DNA of 64,000 bases from Budorcas taxicolor. Its lineage: Eukaryota > Chordata > Mammalia > Artiodactyla > Bovidae. The position numbers were made by a program, and so were the translations under genes. Positions 46,776-59,128 of the stretch are shown here, piece by piece. The number at the start of each line of letters is the position of its first letter. Positions within the stretch are counted from its first letter, which is position 1. The notes under the pieces were generated by a model. It worked only from the letters and a program-made list of their open reading frames with translations, did no database searches and was not told the DNA's origin. The stretch covers positions 32,680,501 to 32,744,500 of the forward strand of contig NC_068913.1 of NCBI RefSeq assembly GCF_023091745.1, read 5' to 3'.

Positions 46776-47071
46776 GAGAACCCAACAGAAAAAATGGCAG
46801 ACGTTACGACATGTGGGTCACAACAAAAAGGGATCTAAGGAAAGATACACAAATGGCTAGAAAACCAAAGGAAAGCACGGTGTTAGTAACCAGGGAAATG
46901 CTAATTCACAAGAAACCGTAGTCCAGTAGGAGTCATCACATATCATGGGAGCTTCTACAATATAAACAATAGGCCTAAGATGGTGAAGGCATAACGTTAA
47001 AAATTAACTCTCGAGAGTAATATGCTTTTAAAAATGTAGCTAAAATAAAACAAACTGACCCACTAAAAATG

Positions 47072-47587
47072 TTACCACCGTCTTAAATATCTTAAATACC
47101 TAACGTGTGAGTGGAAACGTAGGCCTTTGCCGGGATAAGAGAAGTGAAGTTTGCTTGGTCGAAGTGGATATGGTAGGATGTAGCTTCTAATAGAAACAAT
47201 GGAGAAAAGATGTTTGAAGACGAACGCTGTGACACCAGAGGTAGACAGCTCAGTGTCCTCCTGATTCTCTTTCTTCCAATCTGGATTAAAAGAGAAATCT
47301 GCATTTGTTGCTGTTTTCAATTTCCTTTTTTCATAAAGCAGTAGCTTCTCTGGCTCCAAATAGGACCAGATTTCAGGAACTCCTGGCCTGCTGCACTTGG
47401 TATTAGTAGTCCTTATTTTTAATCCACTGAAAAGTGTTTTCAACCCCACCTGAAGCAGGTGAAAACCGTGGTATGTTAAGCTACTTTTTTTGCTAGGTTT
47501 GCAGTCTTGTCTCTGAAGGTAAAATGCATGTTCCTTTAGGCCTGTTGCTCTTGTCATATCACATTCATTTTCCATCATTTCTTTCAA
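47072..47587 (-). CDS. Unexplained 171-codon open frame
   Basis: A minus-strand frame from ATG at 47587 to a stop at 47072, in sequence with no recognised repeat. The product would be basic, rich in Lys, Arg, Ser and Leu, starts MKEMMENECDMTRATG and ends RYLRYLRRW. I see no signal peptide, clear membrane segment, zinc-binding pattern or known domain. It lacks a CpG island, a nearby promoter or splice sites that would make it an exon. At 37-40 % GC such a frame is longer than expected by chance but not impossible. It may be part of a decayed retrocopy or an old untranslated region. Confidence 0.2.
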   Translation of the reverse strand: MKEMMENECDMTRATGLKEHAFYLQRQDCKPSKKSSLTYHGFHLLQVGLKTLFSGLKIRTTNTKCSRPGVPEIWSYLEPEKLLLYEKRKLKTATNADFSFNPDWKKENQEDTELSTSGVTAFVFKHLFSIVSIRSYILPYPLRPSKLHFSYPGKGLRFHSHVRYLRYLRRW

Positions 47588-47684
47588 ACACTATTATTTC
47601 AAGACCCTCCTATATAATTCAGGCTTTCTTTTTTTAATTTATCACGTGGATTCTTAAAACCAGTAGGCTTATTCATGTTTGGGA

Positions 47685-47860
47685 TTCTTTAGTAAACACT
47701 TAACTTTTAATTTCAAAATAATTATAGACGAACAAGATACTGCAAAAATAGTAGGCGTACCTTCCCTCAGCTTCCCCCCATGAGAACATCTCTCTCAGCT
47801 ACAGTACATTACCAAAAGCAGAAAATTGATATTGGACCATTCATTAAACATTTTCATCAA
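47685..47860 (-). mobile_element. Old L1 3' UTR fragment
   Basis: Plus-strand 'ttcaaaataattatagacga', 'atactgcaaaaatagtaggc' and 'gcagaaaattgatattggac' match reversed L1M 3' UTR, the same family as the start of the element at 23248. Confidence 0.6.
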
Positions 47861-48507
47861 GGAAATTACTCAAACTTAGGGCCACAGTTTGATATAGCCA
47901 CAGAGGAGCTGTAAGGGTACGAGAAGGACGGGGGTGTGTCTGTCTGTGCTTATGTGTGCTGCATATTCCTCAAGTCACTATTTTCAGTTAGACGCTGTTT
48001 TCTGTGTCATCTGGTGACACTAGCAAGCAGCACAGTCATTTCCTTATCGCTTCTTTTTTAAGGCACAAACAACAAAGCAAGCTCATTTCTGGGAGACATG
48101 GGAATCCACCCGCAGGTAACATTGGCTGGAGGGCTCCCTGGTGCCATCACCAAAGCTTCCTAGGAACTGCACTGTGATCTAAGACACTCCCGTCCACACA
48201 TCTGCTCTTCTCTCCTGCACTTGGGGTTCACCCTGCCTCAGGGTCTGATGATTCTCCCAGCCTCTCTTTGCTCCCTCCCCATTTCTTCCCACAGATGTTT
48301 TTCCTAATAAATTTCTTGCATGTACCATCCTGTCTCGGCCTCTCCTCGGGGCATTACTACTAACACACACATCTTGGCAGTTTAGTCTCCTACTTATCTA
48401 CCATTTATGAACAAATTCAAAATTGCAGTCACTCCCTATAAGAGAACAGACAGTCGTTTTTCCATCCTCCTCAGAATTTTTGTAAACTCAGACTTTATTT
48501 CTCCCTA
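47861..48507. other. Unassigned, with an LTR-like 3' end
   Basis: About 48180-48350 contains 'cctaataaatttcttgcatg' followed by 'cctgtctcggcctctcc', the layout of an LTR polyadenylation signal and U5. Family not determined. Nothing is seen in the rest. Confidence 0.35.
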
Positions 48508-48818
48508 ATCCAACCAGTCCATTCTAAAGGAGATCAGTCCTGGGTGTTTCTGGAAGGAATGATGCTAAAGCTGAAACTCCAGTACTTTGGCCACCTCATG
48601 CGAAGAGTTGACTCCTTGGAAAAGACTCTGATGCTGGGAGAGATTGGGGGCAGGAGGAAAAGGGGATGACAGAGGATGAGATGGCTGGATGGCATCACTG
48701 ACTCGATGGACTTGAGTTTGAGTGAACTCTGGGAGATGGTGATGGACAGGGAGGCCTGGCGTGCTGCGATTCATGGGGTCGCAAAGAGTCGGACACGACT
48801 GAGCAACTGAACTGAACT
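48508..48818 (+). mobile_element. BovB LINE 3' end
   Basis: It runs from 'aatccaaccagtccattcta' to 'gactgagcaactgaactgaa'. Well preserved and 5'-truncated. Confidence 0.93.
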
Positions 48819-50376
48819 GCACCTGAATTTCCTCTGTCTCATAAATTAAGCCCTTATGGGCCATCTTGGTTCAGCCTCAAGCTGACAGGCATGCCCCACT
48901 GCCAGATCCTGTAGGAAACTCAACTACACTACAAATAGCATGAGTCTGGGGGTCTTTCTGAATGCTCGTGGGTCACAGGGCATGAGGTCAGGTCACAGAG
49001 TGGCCGTCTCAGCCATTTCGGTGGTTTCAGGTCCATGGCCTCTTTCCCTGAGTAGGTCTCCTTAGCTCTTGGCAGGTGACCTCCACACACAGACTCTTGG
49101 CAAGTCTAGCCTATTCCTATCCTTTCATCCTCATCTGGTCCCAGCCTGACGGCCTTCCCTAAAAAATGCCAAAACCAAACACATGAATTAATAGATAAGT
49201 GAATGTTGTACAGGAGCAGCCTGTCTAGAAAAAGGAATGCCAGAAGCATTACAGGAATCATAGGATGCCTGGTTACCATGGCAACGTGCAACACTGTCAG
49301 TCCCCCACCTCTCCATCCCATCTCCTCTACATCAGGCCTCACGTCACTGGTGGTATCTGCCAGAGCTCGGAGAAGCGAGCTAGTATTGCTAGATGCCTCA
49401 TTTATACATTAGTGAGTTTTGATTGTTAGCTACTTTAAACTCCATTTAACAGAGGAGGAAACTGGGGTTTAGAAAGGGGAAGCAACTTGCCCAAGATCAC
49501 ACAACTCATAAGAAGTAGGGGCATAATTCGAACCCAGGTTTACTGTACCTCAAAACCTTTATTCTTTGCACTGTATCACCACACTCCTTTCAGCATCAAA
49601 TTTAACAGATGATGGCAAAGAGGAACCTAGAAATAGAGGGGTGAAGAAGAGGGTGTGTAGGGCTATGTCAGATGTCAGCGCTCACCCGGGCTCCTTTCTG
49701 TTCCACCCCAAGCTCATTAGCAGAGTTTCCCTGTGAGCCGGCAGCATCTTGTCTTTCTCAGCCAAGGGCACACTCAGGCTCTGGGAGAGCTTGGCTAACA
49801 TGTGGGAGGGCTGAACTGCTGGGCAGTTCAGATCCTGGGAAGAGATCTCTTTTTTTGGCTAAATACACGCCTCCCTCCCTTGTCTCTTCAAGCGGGACGA
49901 TCCTGAGTCATGGTCCACGCGATTCTCCCAAGTGCCCAGGGGACTGAGTCCCGGGTACCCACAGCAGTAACCTGCTCACTGCACACCCTTCAGTGACTTT
50001 CCTCCCTTCTGCTGTCACTTCCCATTCCCTCAGTGCTTCCTGGGACCACCTCCCAAATAAACTAGTTGCATTTAAGTCCTCCCTCAGAGCCTACCTAGAA
50101 GGGAATCCAAACAAAAGCAACCCAAATGACAGTTCTGAACGTCTTTTTTGTGGCAACATCAGCACAGCCCCCATTCTTTGGTGGCTCACCCTGACCTACT
50201 GGCTACCCTCCAGGTTACTTAGCCTGGCACTTGGGCTAATGTAACCACAACCCTCCTTCTCACCACACTAAAGTCCAGAATCCTCCAGGGAACCTGCCCT
50301 CCAGCTACAGCAGGTTACTCTATTTTCAAACATAACGTGGCCATTCATTTGCTCAAGCGGCTCTGTAACCAAGTGG
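48819..50376. other. Spacer with MIR (49430-49585) and LTR-like end (about 49980-50120)
   Basis: MIR plus strand: 'ccatttaacagaggaggaaa', 'agcaacttgcccaagatca', 'ataattcgaacccaggttta'. The LTR-like part has 'tcccaaataaactagttgca' then 'agtcctccctcagagcct', as in ERV LTR 3' ends. I see no gene; frames of 80-90 codons here are unremarkable. Confidence 0.6.
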
Positions 50377-50590
50377 GGGGCTTCCCAGGTGGCTCAGTGG
50401 TGCTCAGTGGCGGGTGGCTCTGCCTGCCATGCAGAAGACCCGGGTTCAATCCCTGGGTTGGTAAGATCCCCTAGAGCAGGAAATGGCAACCCACTTCCAG
50501 TATTCTTACTTGGAGAATTTCACAGACACAGGGGCCTGGTGGGCTACAGTCCATAGGGTGAGAGTCAGACATGACTGAAGCGACTTAACA
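50377..50590 (+). mobile_element. Bov-tA SINE with internal head duplication
   Basis: 'gggcttcccaggtggctcag' to 'agtcagacatgactgaagcg'. The head contains a repeated 'tggtgctcagtggcgggtgg', a small tandem duplication of the tRNA-like part. Confidence 0.9.
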
Positions 50591-50867
50591 CAACCAAGCA
50601 GAACCCAATGGGGCCTTTCTAGAACAGACATACCTCCATGCCCAGCCATGTCCTCTGCCTGCCTCTCATTTGTAGAAAACTTTAGCCTTCTAGGCCTTCC
50701 CTGAGTGCCAAAGAATGAATTTAATCAGAGGAATGCAAAAGGAAAGGGAACCATTCAAGGAAAACAAAACAATAATAGTTCCGCCATTAAACAAAGGCAA
50801 GGACTCTTAGCTCCTCCGCAAGGGCTACAGACACTACTCTGAGCCACATCCTTTGAGCTGTGTTGAA

Positions 50868-51105
50868 GTGGCTTTCCTGACAGCTCAGTTGGTAAAGGAT
50901 CCGCCTGCAATGCAGGAGACCCTGGTTTGATTCTGGGGTCAGGAAGAAGGGAGAAGGGAGGGGCTACCCACTCCAGCATTCTTGGTCTTCCCTTGTGGCT
51001 CACTTGGTGAAGAATTCCTGTGCAATGCGGGAGGCCTGGGTTCAATCCCTGGGTTGGGAAGATCCTCTGGAGAAGGGAAAGGCTACCCACTCCAGTATAC
51101 TGATA
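50868..51105 (+). mobile_element. Two Bov-tA SINEs in tandem
   Basis: The first copy (about 50868-50983) stops at 'ctccagcattcttg'. The second begins at once ('gtcttcccttgtggctcact') and runs to 'ccactccagtata'. The second appears to have inserted in, or recombined with, the Bov-A half of the first. Confidence 0.85.
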
Positions 51106-51179
51106 CTGAAACCCCCACCAGATGGAAGAAGTTAACTACATGTGTCCACAACCATGTAGAGCTCAGAGTGGTGGGAACC

Positions 51180-51500
51180 AGAAGGGTGATGATGCTGACT
51201 CATCATTACCTCACCCCCAACCAATCAGAAGAATGTCCAAAGGCTGATCACACTTCCCACAAGTCCCTCTCCCTCACCCTGTCTTTAAAAACCTTTCCCT
51301 GAAAGCTTGCAGGAAGTTTGGGTCTTTTGAACACTAACTGCTTAGACTCCTTGCCCGGTGCCCTGTGATCAACACTGCACTTTCCTTCATCACAACCTGG
51401 TAGCGGTAGACTGGCTTTACTGTCCATAAGTGAGTGGACCCGAGTGGGGTTCTATCCCCCAGCAGTTCCCTTCTCTGGAGATCTAAATACTGCTGGACAT
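51180..51500 (+). mobile_element. ERV LTR-like sequence
   Basis: 'caaccaatcagaagaatgtc' (CCAAT-like), 'ctgtctttaaaaacctttcc' (TATA-like) and a U5-like end 'tggcttta...gagtggacccgagtgg' follow retroviral LTR layout. No viral genes are present. Family not determined. Confidence 0.5.
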
Positions 51501-51544
51501 TCACACCTCCACTCTGGGCCAGAAGCTGCTAACTGTCTGACATG

Positions 51545-52075
51545 TTTTATTAGTTAGTGAATTTTACTCACGAGCTGCTGTAACCGGTAAACCCCAAGTC
51601 TCAGTGGCTTACCACAATAGAAGTTTATTTCTCCTAAGAAGTCTGATGAGTATTTGAAAAGCTTTCTTCTGTTAATATCTTGTGGGCCCATCAACTCCTA
51701 GTTCTTTGGAGAATCACATGGGAGGTCTTTATGAGCCAGGTTCAGCACAAGTTCCTTTTCCTCTGTATGCTATGGACCAGAACACCCATTAACATAGTCT
51801 TAAAATGCTGCAGGGATACTGGGAAATGTAGTCTAGCTTTGGTTCCCAGGAAAAGGAGCAAATCCATACTGGTGGGCACATAATATATTCATTATTTTCT
51901 GCCACAATATATTAAGTCACTTATTTATCACAACAACTTTTAGGGTAGGCATGATTATTAATCCTGTTTTATAGACAGGTAAGCTGAGCACAGAACACTT
52001 GAGCAATTTGCCCAGAATTATACCATAATTATGTGTCAGCCACGATCTAAAGCTAGGTTGTCTGGCTGCATCTTT
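51545..52075 (+). repeat. Old repeat followed by MIR (51905-52075)
   Basis: The MIR part shows 'atcctgttttatagacaggt', 'acacttgagcaatttgccca' and 'gatctaaagctaggt'. The left part, with 'cagtggcttaccacaataga' and 'ctgggaaatgtagtctagct', recalls an old LTR or DNA transposon that I cannot name. Confidence 0.6.
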
Positions 52076-53480
52076 AAATATCTGTATTAATGCTGCCTCT
52101 TTAAACACCCTTCCCTCCAGTTACTGATGGCTTGAATGCATTAATAAACTAATCAACCAAATCATTCCCTCTTTTTCAGAAGCAGCTTGTCCTAGCTTTC
52201 AGAACCAACTGAGAATCACATAGCTTCACTTGGAAAAGACATCTTTGAAACGAACTGTCCTACCTATCAACTTAGAGGTAAGGAAACTGAGAGAACCGAC
52301 TGCAGCCCCAGGACTGGGAACACATTCTCCTGATTTCTATTCTAGTGCTTTCCCCAACACATCCTGCTTCCTCCCAAAGCCCAGTTTCTGTTGTCATCAT
52401 TTTCGGCACCAATGGACAAGGTCATAGCCAGTTAAGCACTAAAGCAGTGAGCTCTGCCCTTTTCTCTCTCGCTACCAGCCAGTGAATTTTCCTGTCACTT
52501 TCTAAATCTCTCCTAAATGCCACATACTTCAGTTTTGACAGCTCATGCACCTGGTGGCTACAAATATTTCTTATTTGTGGTGAAGTAAGTTCATAAAGTG
52601 AAGGAGGAATTTCACTCCAGCCTCAGAAGTATTTCTGCATCAGCAAATTGCCAGTTTTTTCTGAAATTGGTAACAATTATTTTTATTTTGGGGTCCCGCT
52701 TTCTCATGTGTGACTTTCTAGATTCTAGTCCCTGAACCAGAGGTATTTGGTTTCTGTGTGTCTCTGAGTTGATCTACCAATGCTCAGCAACCACGCTTGC
52801 AAAATCTAATGGTTTTCTTTTGCATAACAAAAGACTGGCTGTAGGAAAAACAATGAAAAACAAATTAAGGACACTTTTTTGACCTTACAATCTTGACCTT
52901 TCTCTAGATGGCAGACCACAGAGACAATAGTTCCAGGGATTCTCCTTTTATTTGATCACATTCTTTCTAGTTATTCTATAGAGTCTATTCTGAAAGCCTT
53001 TTCTCTTTCCATTGTTTGCTGTTTGAAAATTTTAAATGGTAATAAATTCATTTCACCTACAAAATAACTTTTTCCCCAAAAGAATTTAGATTTGAGAAAA
53101 TGTGGGAAGCACTCATAGGGAAGCAGAGAAATATAGATTTTTCTCCCTGAGTGTCAACATCTCAGCTTTATTTCTCACTGGCTCATATTTTCTAAGATCT
53201 GATCCAGAATTAAAGGTATCTTAAAAGAAACTTACAAGTCAAGACACAGCTTTTCATGGGATTTAATGAATCTAAAAATGAAAAATATTTTCTGTAATCT
53301 CACTATTTGGATAATTACCCAAGCCACACTGAGTACTGCAATATTCATGTTTTCTCACTCCTGGTCTGGGCAGAAGTCTCTGGCAGATGCTGTCGGAGCC
53401 TTGCCTGCAGCCCTCCGACCTTGCAGTGTGCCCTGGCTCACTCCAGTTCCTGATGTCTGTCTGCCTCTCTGTGTCTGAGG
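52076..53480. other. Repeat-poor spacer, nothing recognised
   Basis: About 1.4 kb without a recognised repeat, open frame of note or promoter-like composition. It could hold old unrecognised repeats. Confidence 0.4.
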
Positions 53481-54105
53481 ATTACTTTTCCAGAACTGCG
53501 GAAGACACCCTGCCCGCTGCCATGGGCAGCCAGGGCACCAGGGAACTCCTCAACCAGTGATGCTTGGATAACTGGTGTAAATGCCCTGGTTTGCTTGCCC
53601 CTTGCTGCTGCTGCTGCTAAGTCGCTTCAGTCGTGTCCGACTCTGTGAGACCCCAGAGACGGCAGCCCACCAGGCTCTCCCATCCCTGGGATCCTCCAGG
53701 CAAGAACACTGGAGTGGGTTGCCATTTCCTTCTCCAATGCAGGAAAGTGAAAAGTGAAAGTGAAGTCGCTCAGTCGTGTCCAACTCTTAGCGATCCCATG
53801 GACTGCAGCCCACCAGGCTCCTCCGTCCATGGGATTTTCCAGGCAAGAGTACCAGAGTGGGGTGCCAATGCCTTCTCCATGCTTGCCCCTTGGGTAGCAA
53901 TAATTCTGTGAGTTTTGTACCATTTTCTGTAAGGTTAGGCTCCAGTTCCCACTATGGCGGGAGACTTAACAATGGAGCCTTTAATGCCCACCACCTTCCC
54001 ATCTCTGTATTACTTCTCTGCTTCCCTATGAGTGCTCCCCACACTTTCTCAAATAAACTTACATACAATTCTTTGTCTCAGGATCTGCTTCTGGGAAAAC
54101 CATGA
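53481..54105 (+). mobile_element. LTR-like sequence interrupted by BOV-A2
   Basis: The right end has 'tctcaaataaacttacatac' then 'ctttgtctcaggatctgctt', matching ERV LTR 3' ends. The BOV-A2 copy sits within it, and the text is continuous across once the SINE and one duplicate are set aside. The left limit is uncertain. Confidence 0.5.
53604..53880 (-). mobile_element. BOV-A2 SINE with 11-bp duplication
   Basis: A full reversed dimer with the AGC tail (ctg repeats). The flanks 'gcttgcccctt' at 53593-53603 and 53881-53891 are identical. Confidence 0.96.
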
Positions 54106-54509
54106 AGTTGAGTCAGAAGAGGGTAAACTAAGCAGTTTTAGACAATCATGTGAAGGACTATAATTCTTTATGTCTCGACATACATAGTCTAAAAAAGAAC
54201 CGTATCTGCTGTTGCTTCCATATTTGGTAGGAGCATCATTCATACATTTCCTCTGAGTGTGTGTTTCTTGAATGTTGGGACTCATTTAAGGAGCTTTTCC
54301 CAAGATAACTTTACTCACTTGTTTACTTCATGAAACAGCCAGAAGTGTACATGCTGACTTCTAATCTTAGCTCTGCTGTAAACCATCTGGGAGATTTGGG
54401 GTTTTGCTCATTTGAAAAATGATGTGGTTAGACTAGAAGCTCTAAGTTTCAAAAGCTCTAAGCATTAGATTCTACGGTTTTCCAAGATTTAATTTTTTTC
54501 GCTATTGAG

Positions 54510-54945
54510 GCTTCTCTATATTACATAAGACAAGAAATAACTCAAATGTCCACCAAGAGAAAAATGGATAAACTGTGGGATAACCATACACTGGAACGTT
54601 ATTCACCATAAAAAGGGATGAAGTACTGATAGGTGCTACAACATAGGTGAACCCTGAAAACATCATGCTATGTGAAAGAAGCCGAGCACAACAGGCCAGC
54701 ACTGTATGGTTCCATTCATTTATAATAACCACAATAGGTAAGTCAATAGAAATATTATAAAATGCAGGTTGGTGGTTGCCAGAGGCTTAATGGGTACAGG
54801 GTTTCCTTTTGGGGTAATGAAGATGTTCTGGAGCTAGAGCTGGTAGCTGTACAATATCTTGAATGTAGTATGTGCTACTGAATTTTAATTTTAAAATGGG
54901 GGATTTTACATTGCATGAATTTCACTTCAAAAAAAATTTTTTATA
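54510..54945 (+). mobile_element. Old L1 3' part
   Basis: 'caaatgtccaccaagagaaa', 'gaaccctgaaaacatcatgc', 'tggttgccagaggcttaatg' and an A-rich end. It belongs to the same old L1 group as the copy at 58790. Confidence 0.75.
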
Positions 54946-55019
54946 AACTATAGAATGCTATATGAACTATTTTCTTCAGAAAAGTTAGAGATCTTTATCA
55001 TAAACATTAGTACAGTTAA

Positions 55020-55195
55020 TGAAATGATGCTTTTGAATGTGAGTCACAATTTATCAGACTTCTACTTTGTGCCTTGTGCTTTATCTTCATTGGTTTTAAT
55101 TCTCACAGTAGCACTTATCACTACTGCACAGATAAGGACATTAGGACTCAGAAATATTAAGTTAATTACCCAAGATCGAGAAGTTAGGAACTGAT
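55020..55195 (+). repeat. MIR SINE
   Basis: 'ttatcagacttctactttgt', 'aattctcacagtagcactta', 'acagataaggacattagga' and 'ttaattacccaagatcgaga' keep MIR order. Confidence 0.75.
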
Positions 55196-55254
55196 AAAAT
55201 TTATAACACTTAAGGCTGTGTCTGGAAATGCATCAGGACCGTAGAGTTAAATCC

Positions 55255-55575
55255 TGCCATATCAATATCCATTTAATGTAAATGGACTAAATACGCCAAG
55301 TAAAAGCAGAAAATGTCAAGTTTATTTTAAAAAAAAAACAAAACAAGACTCTCTACGCTATTCATAATAGACGCACCTTAGATACATAGGCAAAGAAAAA
55401 CTGAACAGAAAAGAATGGAAAACATATGCCATATGAGCAGAAAGGCTAAGAAACCTGGTGAAGAAAAAAAAAAAATAAATCTAACATGGTTACATTAATA
55501 CCAAAGACAACCTCAGGACAAGGAGTATCCTCAGAGATAAAGAGGGTTACTTCAGAATGATAAAATGAATATAAT
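55255..55575 (+). mobile_element. Old L1 ORF2 5' fragment
   Basis: 'atgtaaatggactaaatacg', 'catatgccatatgagcag' and 'aggacaaggagtatcctcag' follow the endonuclease part of L1 ORF2. Degenerate. Confidence 0.65.
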
Positions 55576-56399
55576 TTACATATTTGAAACTATTTATTCT
55601 CATCACAACTTTTTAAATCACTGACATCTTTGGTCACCACTCCTAATGTAAGCCCCTACCATGACCTGACTTCTCCCCATCCCTTTTCTGCTCTTGGTTT
55701 GTTCACCCCGATCCATACTTTCAAAGCTCTCCACTATTTCCTCTGGAAATTATGGATTATGGGAGTAAATTCCTTTCAGTCTAAATTTCCTTACTGATCT
55801 TAGATCAATAGCCCACATTTGTGAAATACTCTGTCACTAGGTTGAGAATCACTCCCTCCATCACCCCTTTCAAGTCGTCTATCTTCCTTGGAGATATCAG
55901 AGGGCTTGTAGACCTTCGTTCTTCTCAACACAGTGAATTTTCCCACATACCACATCTTCTACTCATCCTCATAGCCAAATATCTATCCTTGCCATCACCT
56001 AGCAATACTACACTCTGGATTCTTAAATTCAGACAATTTATTCTCTGGCCATTACCTCTTCTCATTTCATTCATTTATTCCACAAACGCTTACTGACTGT
56101 CTACTATGTTCCAGGCACTATTGTAGGTATTGGGAATATATCAGTTAATAAAACAGGTACAATCCTTCTATTTCTCAAAATTGTATCTCAGTTCTCTTCC
56201 AATGTTCTCTTCTTTCATTATCACATCTCATATTTCACCTCATTTAAAAAAATGGGTTGTTTTGTACCAGCCCCCTCTTTCCTCATTACATTTCCTAATC
56301 AGTCCAAATTCCATACCCATGGTTGCCTTCAATCATCTTGCCTCCTTCTTGCTTTGAAACATTTACTCTGTAATGCCCTCATACTAAATTTCTACTTTC
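55576..56399. other. Pyrimidine-rich unassigned sequence
   Basis: About 56075-56160 ('tactgactgtctactatgtt', 'ccaggcactattgtagg') is a MIR/L2-type ancient repeat. The rest resembles reversed old LINE sequence by composition, but I cannot place it. Confidence 0.4.
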
Positions 56400-57590
56400 A
56401 GACCAGATTGAGGTACAGAGGCCAGATTTATTCTCCCATCCTAAACAACTAAAAAAATCAGACCAAAACCAAGAAAGAAACAGTTTTTAAATACTGCATA
56501 CCAGGCAGTACCAGAGAGTGGTCCCTGCGAGAAGGGGTAGTAATGAAGTGGCCCCTATGAATGTCCCAGCTCACTGCCTGGCAGTTATAATTCAATAAAG
56601 GAAAACTCAGGCAGAACCTGCAAGTCTTTTGGAATTGAGGAGATGAGATTGGATTCTGAGAGGCAAACTCTCGAGTCTGTAGGGCAGAGAGGACAGAGCT
56701 TCTCCAGAAATCTGCAGGGGGGAATTCCCCTTGAGTTTTCGGGAGTATTGATCAGGGCAGGGACTGTGGCCTGCCAGGCTCCTCTGAGCATGGAATTATC
56801 CCGGCAAGAATAGTGGAGTGGGTTGCCATTTCCTCCTCGAGGGGATCTTCCTGACCCAAGGGTCGAACCTGCGTCTCTTGCATCTCCTGCACTGGCAGGT
56901 GGATTCTTTGCCACACATAGCACAGTACCAATCAGTGCATGCATGTGACGACAAACCCAAAGCCAGGAAAAGAACTAACCAAAATAAGCAGGCAGAAGAG
57001 TCCTCGTAACTCATATAGAGCCAAGAATAATTTATAATACCACCAGTTGAAGCAGAAAAGCTTTCTATTACGTGGGCATTAGATAGAGTACTCTGAACAG
57101 TCTTGTCTCAATCGTGGTAAAAATTAGCCTTAAACTAAAGACTGCTATGATCCCACCTAAAAACGTTTAAAATCAAGTCTCAGAAAAATTCAAGTGCTAC
57201 CATGTAACTTAAATGCATCCAGAACAAGGAAGGTTTAACATTTTTCAAAAATATCTAGCACCTGATGAAGTAAAATTCGTCATGCCTGGGATCAAATATA
57301 AAATTGCCAGGCATGCTAAGAATCAGGAAAACACAGATCATAATGAGGAGGGAAAAAAAAAAAACAGTTAACATAGACTGAGCCAAATATGACGCTTACA
57401 GTGGAGCCAGCAGACAAGGACACGCCAACATGTTCAAGAAAGTAGACAAAAGTATGTGTCTATTAAGCAGAGACATGAAAGATATGTTAGAAAAGCTCAA
57501 AGTGAACTTCTGAAAAACAGAAATAACACAGTACTTGGGATGAAGACTCTCACGTGAATTCAGTCCAACAGCCGACTTCAGTCTCTGGAG
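56400..57590 (+). mobile_element. Old L1/HAL1-like 5' region, interrupted by Bov-tA
   Basis: Blocks such as 'accagagagtggtccctgcg', 'ttgccaggcatgctaagaat', 'ccagcagacaaggacacgcc' and 'aaaagctcaaagtgaacttc' follow an old L1 5' region. No intact frame. Confidence 0.5.
56745..56925 (-). mobile_element. Bov-tA SINE
   Basis: Reversed Bov-tA: 'ctgccaggctcctctgagc' Bov-A half and reversed tRNA head 'gtcgaacctgcgtctcttgc' to 'gtggattctttgcc'. Confidence 0.88.
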
Positions 57591-58084
57591 AGACTGTATG
57601 ATAAAATCACGTGGTTGGCACCAGCCTCAGTCCAGACCCATGGTCGAAACGTGCTTTGCAGTTCTTCTAGTCCTCCTCAGACAGCTCCCTCTCCCATCCC
57701 CTCAGCAGGTTCTCCAGGCCTTCCAGTCTCCACCTTCCCTTTCCTCACTCTCATTAAATGATGTGAGGGCTGCTTCTCAGAGAAAACCAAAGCCATCTGA
57801 CAGGACAGCTTGCATCCCTCCTTTCTTCTGGCCTCCGGATACCACTCGCCCAACAAAAAGCACACCTTCATGATGTCTGAGACCCTGATCCACCCATCAT
57901 CCCCTTTCTTCGATATTTCAAGCTCTATCTCAATTTCAGCATTTTCCTCTTAGCTTATAAACATGATACTTCTTGTTTATCACAAAAGAGTCCTACCTTA
58001 GCTTCAGATTCTTCCTCCGTAAAAAACAGTGTATATGAAACTATAAGCCTCTTACAAGACACCATGGGGGAAAACATCATTACA
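57591..58084. other. Unassigned pyrimidine-rich sequence
   Basis: Open frames of 91 (plus) and 64 (minus) codons are present without recognisable features. Nothing else is supported. Confidence 0.3.
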
Positions 58085-58311
58085 TCAGACGCGACCAGGG
58101 TTTTCTGGTTATGACACCCGAAGCATAACGAATGTAAAAACCAATCGGCCTACGTCTAAACTGAAAGCTTCTGTGCTCAGAGGCCACATTCAACCTGGAA
58201 TAAGACAAGATGTTTACAAATCACACATCTGTTAAGGAGTTAATACCTAGAATGAATAAAGAACTTCTACAACTTGACAACAGGAAATAACCTGCTTAAA
58301 AATGCATTCAT
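58085..58311 (+). mobile_element. L1 ORF2 C-terminal fragment
   Basis: 'ttatgacacccgaagcataa', 'aaagcttctgtgctcagagg' and 'aatgaataaagaacttctac' match L1 ORF2. It abuts a separate L1 3' end. Confidence 0.65.
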
Positions 58312-58760
58312 TACAAGAATGAAATGCCATTTGAAGCAACATGGATGGACTTATAGAGTGTCATACTAAGGGAAGTTAGACAGAGAAGGAGAAATATCGT
58401 GTGGCATCCCTTACATGTGGAATCTAAAAAGAAATGATACAAACGAACTTACCTAAAAAAGAGAGAGAGACTCACAGACTTAGAAAATGAACGTATGGTT
58501 GCCGGTGGGAAAGGGACAGTTAGGGGCTTTGGGAAAGTCATGTACACACTGCTGTAAAATGGGTAACCAACAAGGACCCATTGTATAGCACATGGAACTC
58601 TGCTCAATGTCATGTGCCAGCCTGGATGGGAGCAGGAATGGAGGGAGAATGGATTTGTGTATATGTATGGCTGAGTCCCTTCGCAGTTCACCCGAAACTA
58701 TCACAACATTGTTAACAGGTGATACCCCCATACAAAATAAAAAGTTTAAAGCTTGGGAAA
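58312..58760 (+). mobile_element. L1 LINE 3' terminus
   Basis: 'atgccatttgaagcaacatg' to 'ccatacaaaataaaaag' is a ruminant L1 3' end. It may be the same copy as the fragment before it, with an internal deletion. Confidence 0.85.
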
Positions 58761-59128
58761 AAAAGAGAGCATAGGGGTTATTAGTTCTATATTGATTTAG
58801 AATTAAAATCTTCAGTATTTACTGATGAAAAAAGGAAAAAAAAATTGATTCAAACAGTTCTCCAAAGATGATATATAAATGGCCAACAAGCACGTGAAAG
58901 GATGCTCATTACTAGCCATTAGAAAAATGTAAATGAAAATCAAATGACATATCACTTCATATACATTAGGATGGCAACTATAAAAATAGCAAGTTTCATC
59001 AAGAACATGGAGATATTTATTTCTAATTTCTGTTACACCGCTGATGTGAGTATATAGTGGTAGACCCACCATTGAGAATAGCATGATGATTCCTCAAAAC
59101 ATTAAAACAGAAGAACCATATGACCCAG

